Shown here: in pieces, positions 36,301-48,300 of the stretch | Numbering within the stretch: the first letter of the stretch is position 1 | Layout: every line of letters begins with the position of its first letter | Source of the DNA: Asterochloris sp. CNOR1 | Lineage: Eukaryota; Chlorophyta; Trebouxiophyceae; Trebouxiales; Trebouxiaceae | DNA: 64,000 bases | Direction: 5' to 3' | Assembly (NCBI GenBank): GCA_963969365.1 | Contig: OZ017762.1 | Span: forward strand, 1 to 64,000 | Notes under the pieces: generated by a model | What the model was told of the DNA's origin: nothing | The model's database searches: none | The model's input: only the letters and a program-made list of their open reading frames with translations | Translations under genes and position numbers: made by a program

Positions 36301-39300
36301 TCTCTGCCAGCGGGGAGCACCCTGCCTTGGCTGTGAGATGAGGCAGCTCCTGCTGTGACGGCCTTGTGCAGACACCTGGGCCATCTCTGCAGTCTCCAAC
36401 AGCCTCCAGCAGGCTGCCCCTAGCCAGAGTATCAGAACAGGGGTGTCAAGGAATAATCAGGGGGCCTGGCCGGCGGGATCACCTGAGCACGCTGTGCCTC
36501 CTGCTGCGCTCGCACATTGAAGATGTTCTGCTTGGTGTGGTTGAGTAGAGGGGGGATCTGGGAGGAGCTGGGGGCCAGCTTGATGGGCTCCTTCTCTATC
36601 AGGATGGCCAGCAGCAGGTCCTGCATGGGGGCACAGAGGAGCACATCAGCATGGATACTATCTTATTGAGTGGCTCCTCCTCCAACAACAGCAGGCCCTG
36701 CAGGAGAGGCACCAGTGAACACGCTCCACTGCAACTGGTGTCAGCCGTGACTACACCCCTTGCTAGCAAACTGCCCACCAGCACGTTTCACTTAAGGGTT
36801 TCTCCTGCAGGAGAAGGCACAGACTGCTTGTCGCCAACAATATGGCCGTGGGCTGCTTACAGCAGGATTCAGGGCGAGGACGCCTTCCTCCTTGTGGAGA
36901 CAAAGCACATTCAGGCACAGCACAGCCCCTCACCACACCCTGCTACAGCTGAGAGACGTCTGGCTCAAGCATCAGACTTGAGAGCTCGTCCTTCCAGTCA
37001 GGAAATGCCGCTGCCACAGCAGCCCAGGACACAGTATTGTACGCCATCTCATGCCCATGCACAGCTGGAGAGCTCAACACGTACTAAGTTTGCCAGACAT
37101 GCCGTGTCAGACCCCTCCCACCAAGCCCTGCTACAGCTGCAACAAACCTCAGCCGACTCACCAGGCCCTGTTTCAGCCAGAAGGTGCCGGCCATCTCCTC
37201 CCAGGACTGGACGCACACGATGAACTTGAGGCGCTCAAACAACGTTGGGTCCACGTGGCCGTTGTACAGCTTGAAAAACTTTGCGCGCAGCTCCGGGTCG
37301 GAGGACCGCAGGCCAATGCCCAGCTGGCGCTCTACTCTCTCCCAGATGTCTACCCGCAGCTGCTCACTCTGTAGCATAGATGCAGTGGATAAGCCAACCC
37401 TGTCTGAGCATGGTGGTGGAAGGCGCAACTGTCAACTCCGGCCTGCAGACGATTCAGTCCAGACAACTTAACATGTGACAGGAAAGCACAGGATGAGCTA
37501 GCAGACCAGGCCAGGTCAAGCAGCTTGCTTGCTCAAAAGGATGGCAGCAATGTTGTTGAGGTGCCTCACACGACGCAGGATTGCCACCAGTAAGCTGGCA
37601 ACAGAAGACTTACACCTGGAGCCTCCAGACACAGCGTGGTGCCATGCAGAACACACTCAAAACTGAGTGTGGAATTGATACAGCTGTGTAAATATCAAGA
37701 GACTCACAAAGGGCGCCTGCACGGTGGTGCACATGGTGTACAGCAGCTCCAAAAAGGTGCTCTGCCAGCGATGGCGGATGGACCCCGTGACGACACCGTT
37801 GTTCTCCAAGTGGGCCAGGCGCTGCATGAAAACCACTGCCTCCTTCTCTGAAAGGGCAGCCACTGCACAGACACACAGGTAGAGGCTACAACAGATGTGA
37901 TGCTGTTTGCAGATGCTGTGATGGTTAGCAGAACCAAGGGCCCACAGTTGTGGGCAGTGTGCTGCACAAAGACCTTTGCCTTCTTCTTTAAGAGGGCTGC
38001 TGCTGCACAAGGCACAGAAAATTGACTTTCCTTTCTTTCCAGGCTGTTGTACTTCAACCCATTACCATAACACAGGCGCCGGCAGGAGGGCCCATTAGAG
38101 ACCAGACTGCAGATTGCATTTGGGAGAGCAAGCTTTTGAGACTACAGCAGCTTTGCTCAGGGCCAGGCCAGAACTTGCACAGGGTTCAGGGCTTCTGACT
38201 CAAGTCAACATGCAGCAGCAAACAGCGTCTCCAGCATCATTGCCACTTCCTGCAGCAGTCTGTCTGTCAGAAAGCACAGGTGTTGCACAGGAGCCATGCC
38301 CCCAGCACCCAGAGCTGTTGGGGAAGCTGCAGTACTCCTGCCCCACCCTGAGCTGCAATGCCAACCATCTGCCGCTTGAACACCCCCTCGAGCTCATGAC
38401 CCCCGCGGACTCTCACGTTCACACATGTGGAAAGCGCGGCGGGCTCACCTCCGCCTTGGGGCTCCAGGAGCCAATTTTTGACCAGCAGCAGGTACTCCAG
38501 CAGTAGGGCGGGGTCAGTGTGCTTCGCGTGGGGCGTGCTCATGAGCGCAACCAGCGACTGCAGAAGCATCTTCTTGGTCTCCATGTTGGTCAGTACGCGG
38601 CGCCCAGCCAAGCGCAGGGCGGCGGCAGTGGCCCAGACGATGCTGCGGTACTCTGGCTCAGGCGCGTCCGCTCTGCAGGACAGGAGATGCTTTGTTGAGG
38701 CACAAGGAAGCTGTGAGTCCAGGCAGTGTGGCTCACACAATGCTGTGGCACACCGCATTGTGTGGCCACATACAATGCTGTGGCACACCACATTGTGTAG
38801 CCACATACTTCATTCATTCGCCTCCTGCCCTTTGCAGTGAATTCTGCTGTAGCGCAGGCTTCTGGCTGCGGCTTGGCGTCTGGCGCTGGACATTACGCTT
38901 GAGCAACAGCTCTCATGCAAGCAGATGGTAACACGTCCATGCAGGGTACTCATTTGGCTTCAGCCTCCAACCTGCCCTGCTGAGCCTGCATAGGAGTGCA
39001 TAATTGGACGCCAAGGATGTCATTGGTGCACAACTCACTTGGGGTCAGAATCCTGTCTGCCCCGCTGGGGCCCCGCTAGCACAGGCTGCTGGTTGGGGCT
39101 CTGCGTCTGGTCCTTGGTCACCCGATGCAGGAAGCGCACAATCTGGGGCACAAACTTGTGCACGTACTCGGGGGTCACCTTCTCAAGCGCCTGCACGGTA
39201 AAGGTCAGCCAAGGTTGGAGCTGCTGAACTGCTCAGGCACCTGTTTGTACTCGCCGTCAGTCCTTGCAGAACGCTGTGGAGGGGATGTGTGAGCTGATTT

Positions 39301-42300
39301 GTGGGTTCAACTGCTGTGAGGTATCAGAAGCTCAACATTGCTAAGTCACCTCCTGCAGCGCCGGACCCAGCAGAAGCAGCCCGGCCCAGATTTTATCACA
39401 GGGAATCATGAACCAAGCGAAAGCTAACCACAAAAGGACGCCTGCTTGACCTGCATGTGAACGCACGCAGCTCACCTTCAAGGCATCTGTCGCTCACACC
39501 CCAGTGCCATCAACCTGTGCGCCCTCAGCTAACCATGTGCAGCAAGCAGCATTTGCCCAGGGCTTGGTAGTGGCTGGCAGGACCCAGTGCAGGAGACACC
39601 TCAGCATACACAGAATGGACCACAGCCTCAATAATGTGTAGAGTTGGTCTCAGCTTAATACCTGGCTGACAGATCCCATCGCAACAGACTTCATGGGACA
39701 GGGAAGGGGGTCTCACCTGGAGGATGTGCAGGGAGCAGCACACTGCCAGAAGGGTCACCGGCATCATGGGCTGGCTGGCCTCTGCAGCCGCCGCCAGCCA
39801 GTGCGTGATGAGCTCCTGCACCTTGGCCTGGATGCCCTGCACAGGTCCACGCAGCAGCGCCTCAGCGCTCTGACAGCACACTGCCTGGCAGCTTTGCAGT
39901 CGTATGAGATCAGGCGGGGTTGTGGCTGAAGTTTTGGTGTTGGGCTGCACCTCGGATCATTGCACCGCTTATGCAAGCATAAAAACCCCGTCAGTCTGGT
40001 TGCAGGGCGCTTTCCCAACTGTGCAAGTTGGGACACACTTGATTCCAGTCAGTGACACAATCAATTCTGAGCGTTAATGCACAAGCGCCATCGACGCAGA
40101 TACTCAGTGACGCAGTGGAGCTGCTTGCAGGGAGAATCTGCCTGGCTGCCATGATATAACCCACCATGCGCTGCTGGCTGTGCCTCACAACACAACAGGC
40201 GGGCGCCAGACCAAACCAACCTTCAGCACTGTGCTCAGCCTGGTGGGCTGCCCCATGCACACCACAAGTGTCGAGTCACACTTGGCCTGCATGACGCCTC
40301 CCACACTTGCCACACTAGTCAAGCCCTGGACTTGTGCCTGCCAGCTCAAAGCGTCCCCAACAAGCAAGTCCCTGCTCACCCTGGCATTCTGATCCTGGCC
40401 ATTCTGCACAGGGTACGCCGTGTACAGCTTGACCAGGACGTCGCAGAGCTGCAGCACCACAGGCTCGTGCTTGCTGGAGAACACAGGCTCCACCAGCATG
40501 GCCAGCTCAGCAGCTGCCTCCTGCAGCATGAACGATACATATTTGTTTGTTTGGTAAGCTGCAAAAATAGCACTGGACTATGCACGAGCAAGGCTCGTTG
40601 CTGCAGCAATCTCTACAAGTGGGAGTCAAAGTACTCATGGTCCACAAATGCACAGCACTGAGGGTGAAAGGCAAAGCATGTGCTGTCTGCATATTCAGGG
40701 CTGTTCCTCTGCTGCTGCAATGGGTAAACATGCCGGCCACAAGGGTCAGAGTCCAGCTTGCCAATGGCAGCCACTCCTGGTAGGGGGCCATCGCCAGAAC
40801 AGCTCTCACAATCAGCAAGCAGGGCAGAGCACCATAGCAGGGCATAGTTTCGACTGGTCCTCGCTGCGGTCCGATGTGACCGCACCTGGATGGCCTTCTG
40901 TGGCTGCACCTCCATGACACGCTGCAGGATGTCCAGCCCCGTGACAAGTGCAGGGGGCGGGTCCAATTGCATCTGTGTGTTGGCCTGGAGCAGCTTGGGA
41001 ACATAGTTCATCTTGATGCAGGCCCCGGGCCAGATCTGAAGGGCGTCCGTCAGCACAAACATGGCGTGTTTCTGCAGGGCCTGCACAGCACAAATCCAAC
41101 ACTAGATAGCACAAACAGGTCTTCTGGAAGGAAGGCCACGAGAGACATGCGAGAGGGTCCTTGGAAGCGGCTGATGTGGCTGCAGCACGTACAAATGAGC
41201 AGCATCGTCGCAAAAATCTGATGTCTGTCTTGCAACAGACACAACATATGCCACGGTGCCATTGCTCAATGAAAAGAGTCCAGGCAGACTGCCTGCTTGT
41301 TCCACCACACCGTGCATGGCCGAGCAGCATGACAGCCCCACCTGAAGGTCCTTCTCCTTTGACTCCCCCAGCACAAAGCACATGCGCAGCAGGAAGTTGA
41401 CGATCATCTCCTGCATGGGCTGTGTGGGAGCGAAATCGTCATCCAATGCCCTGCAGGCAGGCAGCTTGACATGCCTTAGTCAACCCAACAATAGGCATTC
41501 ATCTCCTGCACGGCTGCGCAAGATCAATGTTGTTGACCAGTACTCTGCAGGCAGGCAGCTTGGTATGTTGGATGAGTCGCATTTAGCAAACGGCACTCCA
41601 ACTCACAACACAGTAGCACAGGGTACTGCAAGTCACAGCAACGCAGCTTCCTGCGCTGCCAAGACAAGACTGCAGCCTAGATGTATGCGAATTGCACACA
41701 ATGGGTGCTGCAGAAGCGCCTGCTCGGCATGCCCCTACCCGCTCAGCTCCCAATTGTTTTTTTCGACCTCCTCAACATGTGTTCAGACCTGCGACAGCGC
41801 CTCACCTGCCTGTGACAACTGCATGGTGCTGCGTGCTGAATTTGCAAATATGTGTTACGGAGCACCCCACCTGCCCACCCCAGAAAAATTTAAGGAATTC
41901 CCTGCCAGCTCATACATGTGTCAGGCCTGCAAGAGCACCCCCATTGCTCATCACCACTGTCCACCGCCTCCTGCTCAACAGGCTTTTGGGCTTTTGCATG
42001 AGCCCCACCTGCCCAGCAAGCCAGCGGGCTCAGCTGCCCCCATCTCCTGCGCTGTCTGCTGTGCAGCCTGGTCCAGGCTCTGGGATGGGTCCACCATCAG
42101 GGCCTGTTCCTCAACCTGGGCATCACCCTTGCCTGCGGCAGCGTCTGCAGGCAGAGCGCTGCTGTCCCTCGAGACAGTCGTGCGCAGCTGCAGGCAAGTG
42201 AGCTAGATTGGACTCGGCAGGTGTGCAGAGAGGGCTTTCGGGGGCAGGCAAATGGCCTGTGCAGTGGCAGCTGCCATCACAAACAGTAATTCCATACAAT

Positions 42301-45300
42301 GGATGCGAACAGAAAGGCTGTTTGGCAATGTGGTGCGCAGCAGAATCAGTCAAAAGCTTTGAGCCAGCAGACCCTGTGCCCTCCAGATGCTTGCACCATG
42401 GCAGCGCCGAGCAGGTGAGTGCTGGGTGTAGGGGTGAATAGTGCTTGACACCGACATCGTAGCTGAGGGCAGCTGCTTGGCGTCTGCGATCTTCTTGACA
42501 AGCAGGCATGTCTGAGAAACGCACCTTTTTCAGCGGCGGCTCTGCTGCAGGGTCGGCCTCCTCCACCTTGACGTCCTCAGTCTCAGCAGGACGCTTACGT
42601 GGCGACTGGTCAGCCATAGACTGGCCCTGCAGGCAGCAGTCCAAACACGCACGCTTGAGCCATCAGAAAGGCATCAGCAGCATACATTCCACACATGGAC
42701 CAAGCAGCCTTAGATTACCTCTGATCCAGGTGGCAAGGCCCAGGGCTCAGCTGGAAGCACAGGGCAGCAGCAGGGCGTTTGTCAGCCATAGATGCCGCTG
42801 CCTGCTAGGTTCCATCACCCCAGCAGCTCACCTCTCAGCGGGCACAGTGCTGATACCAGAAATCCCTGACAACCCAGCTCATGCAGGCAACACTGGCAGC
42901 ACGGCTGCTGGAGCAGTGTCTCTCACCTCAGAGGGCGGGGCAGCCAGTCTACAGCCAAGTAAGGCACTGACAGTCTGTTCAACCCCAGCGCTGGCAGTGC
43001 GCCTCACCTCAGCAGGCGCAGCAGCGCTGGCACCAGTGGCCACCTGCTCTGCTGGCAGGTGCTGGTGCTGCTGCATGCGTCGCTTCTCCCATCGCACGAT
43101 CAGCTTGGTCAGGTCAATTGCCAGCCTGCGATTCTCCAGCACGCTGGTCTGGGGCAGGCCCAGCTTGGTCAGAGAGTTGACCATCTGGGGTACAAACTGA
43201 TTCCTGCAAGGCAGGACAAAAGTCATCAGGGCTGCCTCACCTAATGTTATCGACCTGAGCTTTACGCCGCTGCAGAGTAAGCGTGTGCTGCAGATCTCAT
43301 GTAGAGACAAAAGGCCCCAGTGTGCGACAGGCACAGAGCATGGCAGTGATATGCAGACAGGCTTTGATGAACTTACAAGGTAGCACATCTGCGCTTACTG
43401 TCTAAGCCTGACAGAGGTCCTCACAATGAGGCATAGAACAGTTGGCTCTGTATGAGCTGCCAGCTGGATGGAGCAGCATGCTGTGATGTTCGGCCCCTGA
43501 TGTGAAGCTGCGCCAAACAAGCTGTCAAACATGTCTCACCTGGAGGCGTAGAACAAGTCTGCATGGCGCACTATGAGCTGCCAAATGTGCACCATGTGGG
43601 TCATGGAATGTCCCTCATCCAGCAGCACCTGCACCACACAGGTTGGGACTGAGCAGCCCTACACTACCTGTAAACAAGGCTAGGAGTCAGGGTGTAAACA
43701 CACAAAAGGGCGCACTCCGTCTTGCAGCAAGACACCTGGAGCAGCAATTGTCTCAGGCCAGACATTGCATGAGCAGATGGGACTGAAGATGCCGGGGCAT
43801 TGAACGCTATGGGAGGCAGCCTCAATGCAAGGGTTCCAGACAGAGCGCCTGTGCTTGAGCACAACCTAAAGCCCCAGACCACCCACCCGCTTGGTGTAGC
43901 GAATCCAGATGGGGTACTTGTGCTCTGGCGTCATTGGCAGACGCTTGACCAGGGCTGGCGTCAGCACGTCCAGCGCCTGCCTCACCAGCGTGCGCCGCCC
44001 ATCTGGCTGGCACGCTCGCAGGAGAGCCACAAACACCTGCAGCAGCAGTCAGCCTGGGGAGGCGCAGGGACCCACAGTTTTGCAATTGAGCTTGAGTTGA
44101 ACTAAAGGGCCTAAAGAGGTTGCCCCTGGAAGTAGGGCGTGACGTACGCCAGTCCTTTGCTTTGCTGTGCTGACCGCAGGTAGTGTTGCTTCGCTTACAA
44201 TAAGCGAAGGGCGGAAGAAGGTAGTGTTGCTTCTTGCTCTGGGTCACAAGTACTGTGGTGTGCTTTTTGCGCCCTTCTTGCGCATGCGAAGCAATGACAC
44301 GCCCATCTGCAGTTCGTGGCTGCTGCAAGCCTTAGCGTGCAGTGCGGCTTGTATCGTCAGGGAAGCAAAAGATTCTCATTTCCAGAAGACACTAGGGTCA
44401 GGCCAGGAGCCAACCAGTTGAGCTGACCTGGAGAGCAGTCCCACATGGACACCAACAGGACCCTACAGCGCTCGACTTCAGATTTTGTTTTGCAAGGGCC
44501 ACCAAAACACTCAAGCAGGAACCCAAAGGGTGCTTCTCACCTGGAGCGTGATCTTCTCAGGCGCCACAAAGACACTGAGGAAGTGGCACACGTTCAGGAA
44601 GGCATAGAAGCGACAGGCGCTGTCATCCCGCTTCAGGTGGTTCCAGCCCGACTTGATGAGCTCCTTGCGGTAGGAGGACAGCTGCTGGGGCACCTGCAAA
44701 TTCAGCAATCACACATCAGCACAGGAAACAGCCGGTGCATAGGCTCACTGTTTGCAGCGCCCCGCAACTGATGCCTACTTGCAGCACCTTGAGGGAGGCA
44801 GGGGCATCAGAAGTGATGAACTGCAGTCGGGTTTGAGTAGCGCAGAGCGACTTCTTACAGCAGCCCAATAGCACAGACTCTTGGGTCGTGCAAGCTCTCC
44901 TACCTGCTTGATAAGCAGCGTTGCCAGCTGCAGCAGCTCCATCTTCAGGGGATCCCCATGACGGGCTACATGCAGAGGCAGGCAGTTGGTGTGAGAGAGG
45001 CCTAGCCTGCTGCACTGATATGGGAGCCACATGGTCTGCTGCAGCAGCTCTGTGTTCAAGCTTCACCCACAGGCACAGGCCGCAGGTCTTGATTGTGTGG
45101 GAGACACAGGGCGCATGGTGTGCTGCAGCAGTTCCTCTAGCAGGCGGCAGGCAGCTGTGTTCTGTAACACTGGCCATTGCAGCGGGCCCAGAGCTAATTG
45201 GCTGTTGGAGGACAGTGCCAACATGCAGACGATGCCAGCAGCACTGTTGCCCGGTGGTATCTCAGCACGTTGGAGGCCCTCACACCCACGCTGTTGGATC

Positions 45301-48300
45301 TGCAGCCTAGGCAACACTTGTATGACCTGTGCAAAGGCCTTGCTGTGCAATAAATTAAATGGTGCCAACCAAGTCAGCACCTCTTGGTTCAGCCAGTGCC
45401 TGAACAGCAGTGATGTGTCTGGCACCTCGCCGGGCAAAGTGTGATGCAGCCCTGCTCTCGCTCGAGCAAGAGCCGCCGGTTTTCTGTCACCCCTTACGGG
45501 GGCCTGCCAGCTCGCCTGGCCAGATTTGAAGCACCCCTTTCCAGGAAGAATGCCGCCGAGTATGCTCGGTCTGGCCAGCTCCCCCAGAGCAAGCCTGGCC
45601 CACCAGCCACCTCACCCAGGAGGGTGAGGGGTCACCCTGTCCCTGGGAATGAATCGTTTGGGCGCACTTGGTCTGGCCACCTCCCTTAGGGCAAGCGCAA
45701 CCCACCTGCCACATTGTCTGGCCGCATGTGAGGTGATGCTGTCCCTGAAGACATCACTGGGTGACATCCTGTCCAGCCACTCCCCGCAGATGAAGCTTGA
45801 CCTACCTGCCACCTCGTCTGGCGGGTCAAACATGTCCTTCATGACCACAGAGAGCAGCTCCTGGTCCAGCCAGTCCCGCTGCCCCTTCTCAAAAGAGCGC
45901 TCCAGCAGGGGCATGATCAGCAGCCTGATGGCGTGCACAAAGGTGTCCTCCCGTGCCGCATGCTGCTCGGGTGTTGCAGTGGCAGCTGCATTGTGCTGCT
46001 GAAAGAGGCCCACAAAGTACATCATGATCTGCACAGGCAGGCAGGCAAAGTGAGGGGGCCGGCTGCAGGATGCTGCTGCAACAAGGCCATACAGTGACAA
46101 CTGTTGATACCGCATGAACGTGTCTCACACTCGAGCAGGTGCAAAGGCTGAGATGCAGATGGACTGATGGTACTGAATGGCTGTTGGGGCAGGCAGACAG
46201 ACCAGAATGGAGTGCTGACCATGCAAGGGATAAAAAGATGGGCAGACAGACGCTGAAATGCCTGAGGTCATGATGCACTGATGCTGCACAGCATGCAAAC
46301 TCTCTCGGCACTCCATGCAGGCTTTTGCCCAACAACGCTCCTGGTCCTGATCAGGTGTGACTATCATTGCCCTTTGAGACTGCCACTCACTTCGTGCTTT
46401 TCCTCCACAGTGAACTGCTCAGCCACCACATCCAGGAAGAAGACCTTCAGGAATGTGTAGTCCACCCTTGACTTGTAGCTAAAGATGCTGAGCAGCTCAA
46501 AGAGGGGCCCTATCAGGCTGTGGTGACGCTGGACGTAGGCACAGATGCATCGCGCGATGCGGCGCGACTCAAGCAGTTCATGACGGTGCAGGTGCTCCTC
46601 ATTCTGCAGCCTGTGAGGGGACAGAAGGCAAGTAATGTCATGGTGGTGTCCCGCTTAAGTGAACTTGACTTCGAAGCTACCATCTGCAACCTGCTGCAGG
46701 CAGGAGAGGCTGCCAGTTGCTTGTGGCAAATGGCAAGCGATGTCATGGTTTCCACAGAAGTCCAGACTGTGATCTGCAGCCTGCTGTAGGCAGGAGAGCC
46801 TGCCAGATGCTTGCGGCACTGCAGGCTCTGGCTGGCCTGGAGCATGCAAGCAGAATAGGAAGGGAGATGGCCTGGCATCTGCGCAGTCAGTAGCCCAGTA
46901 GCTTGTAGGCAAAGCAAAGGACTCAAGACCTGTGTGTCAGGGCTGAGGCAGGGAACAAGGTGGCAAGGGGCACTCTGTCCTGCAGCCTGCTGCAGCCACA
47001 AGCGCCTCTCAGAGCCTGGTGGGGCCCCTGCTCAGAGAAGCACATGGGGTGTGAGTCCTAAGCTTTCAGCTCACTGGGCTACAGTTGACACACGGCAGGC
47101 TTCCCCAAGGCCACCAACTGAAAGCTGGGACAAGTTGCCCAAAATGGCAAGCACATGCTGTGTGGCCGCTTGCAGCAGGTCCAAGCACTTATGGGGGCCT
47201 GATGATGCATGCAAGGGCTGCTTGAACACCGCGAGCCCCACCTTCTGAAGCGCTGCGGGCTGCCCCACTGCGCCCTCAACACCTCCAGCAACTGCATGGG
47301 CAGCCAGTCTGGCCGGAGCTTGATCATCACGCGCACCAGGTGGATGGCATGAAACTGCGCCTGCTCCTGGTGCTGCAGCCACACATCACATATTGAGCAG
47401 CTTTCAAGAGTCAGACAGTGTTGTCAGATCTGCCTGCTGCCACAGATGAAGGGACAACAACAAAATTGCTGAGGCCACAAACCCCAGAAGTGCTAGAATG
47501 CGTGTAAACTGCCGCAGGCAGCCCAGCACTGGGTTTACATGTTCTATAGTCACAGGGGCAGCTGCTGCCACCTAAATGTCTTCTTGGCGGAGTCTGACTG
47601 GTGAGGTAGCACATGCACCTTCACACACAATAGCAAAGCGTTTTGCAGCAGTCTTTGGGCAGCGTCTGGGAGTTGGACAAACACCTGCACGATGAGCCTG
47701 TCATGCACACGCAGCCGTAAGAGCAAAGCCTCTTGTAGGCACCCACCTTGACCAGCTTCTCCTGTGAAGGGTCTGGCTGGTGGGTGAACACGCGCACAAT
47801 CAGGTCGACAGACTGCGTCAGCTGGTCCAGCAGCTCCCTGCCCTCGGGGGCCTTGATGATGTCCAGCAGGCGCCAGAAGTAGCTCGCGTTCTGCAGGCGG
47901 GCCGGCTCCATGAAGTAGTGCACAGCCTGCAGGCAGCCCAAGGTCTCAATTTGGCAGTGGCATCTTCGCGAACCGACTGCCTTTGCTTTCAGTATGCAGG
48001 GCGCTGCGCCCAGCCTGCATGTAGCTGAAGCGCGTATCTAGGGATGGAACTGTTGGCAGCACCCACCCAGGTCATGCATACAGGCCAACTGCTAAGCCAT
48101 TAGCAGGCAGGACATGCCAGGAGCTGGCAGCCTGAAGGTGGCTGACTCTAGGGACGGGTGGCGACCCTGCTATGCAAAAATGTCGTCAGCTTGCCTTTTC
48201 ATGACAGGCCATGCCAAGCCTCACCCCTCATATCATATCATAACACACTTTCAGAGCACCAAATGGTCTAGAATCCACACAGGTGCTGCAGCCCACCTTA

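Larger units (their letters stand above)
24745..36620 (-). other. TRRAP FAT region with low-complexity inserts
   Basis: Exons: 24745-24906, 25269-25480, 25725-25794, 26083-26228, 26420-26504, 26739-26918, 27529-27645, 28110-28274, 28563-28691, 29147-29288, 29659-29819, 30161-30314, 30716-30828, 31258-31451, 31854-32046, 32449-32586, 32980-33063, 33508-33641, 33967-34084, 34293-34718, 35048-35221, 35476-35580, 35901-36044, 36483-36620. Conserved FAT helices include LWQDQYLKCAEELAQW, IPSELIKFLGKTFNAWH, GYRDKAWSVNRLG and VPHWVWLAWTPQLL. Inserts rich in Pro, Ser, Ala and Gln sit in 26083-26504 and in the four exons from 34293 to 36044. The exact FAT start is inferred, somewhere near 36.5-37.4 kb. 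Confidence 0.88.
37162..44965 (-). other. TRRAP middle HEAT-type exons, C-terminal half
   Basis: Exons: 37162-37368, 37708-37862, 38449-38672, 39039-39190, 39717-39836, 40380-40520, 40886-41080, 41342-41450, 42009-42187, 42525-42626, 43008-43203, 43540-43628, 43887-44036, 44541-44693, 44904-44965. Recognisable helices include ERVERQLGIGLRSSDPELR, LEKVTPEYVHKFVPQIVRFL, FVALLRACQPDGRRTLVRQA and RHGDPLKMELLQLATLL. Exon 42525-42626 encodes a basic-acidic stretch with PRKRPAE and PLKK, which could act as a nuclear localisation signal. Its neighbour 42009-42187 is Ala/Gln/Glu-rich. Confidence 0.88.

Noticed and set aside
42508-43200. 230-codon plus-strand ORF
   Set aside because: Antisense shadow of TRRAP exons 42525-42626 and 43008-43203; the translation is low-complexity and unrelated to any family I know.
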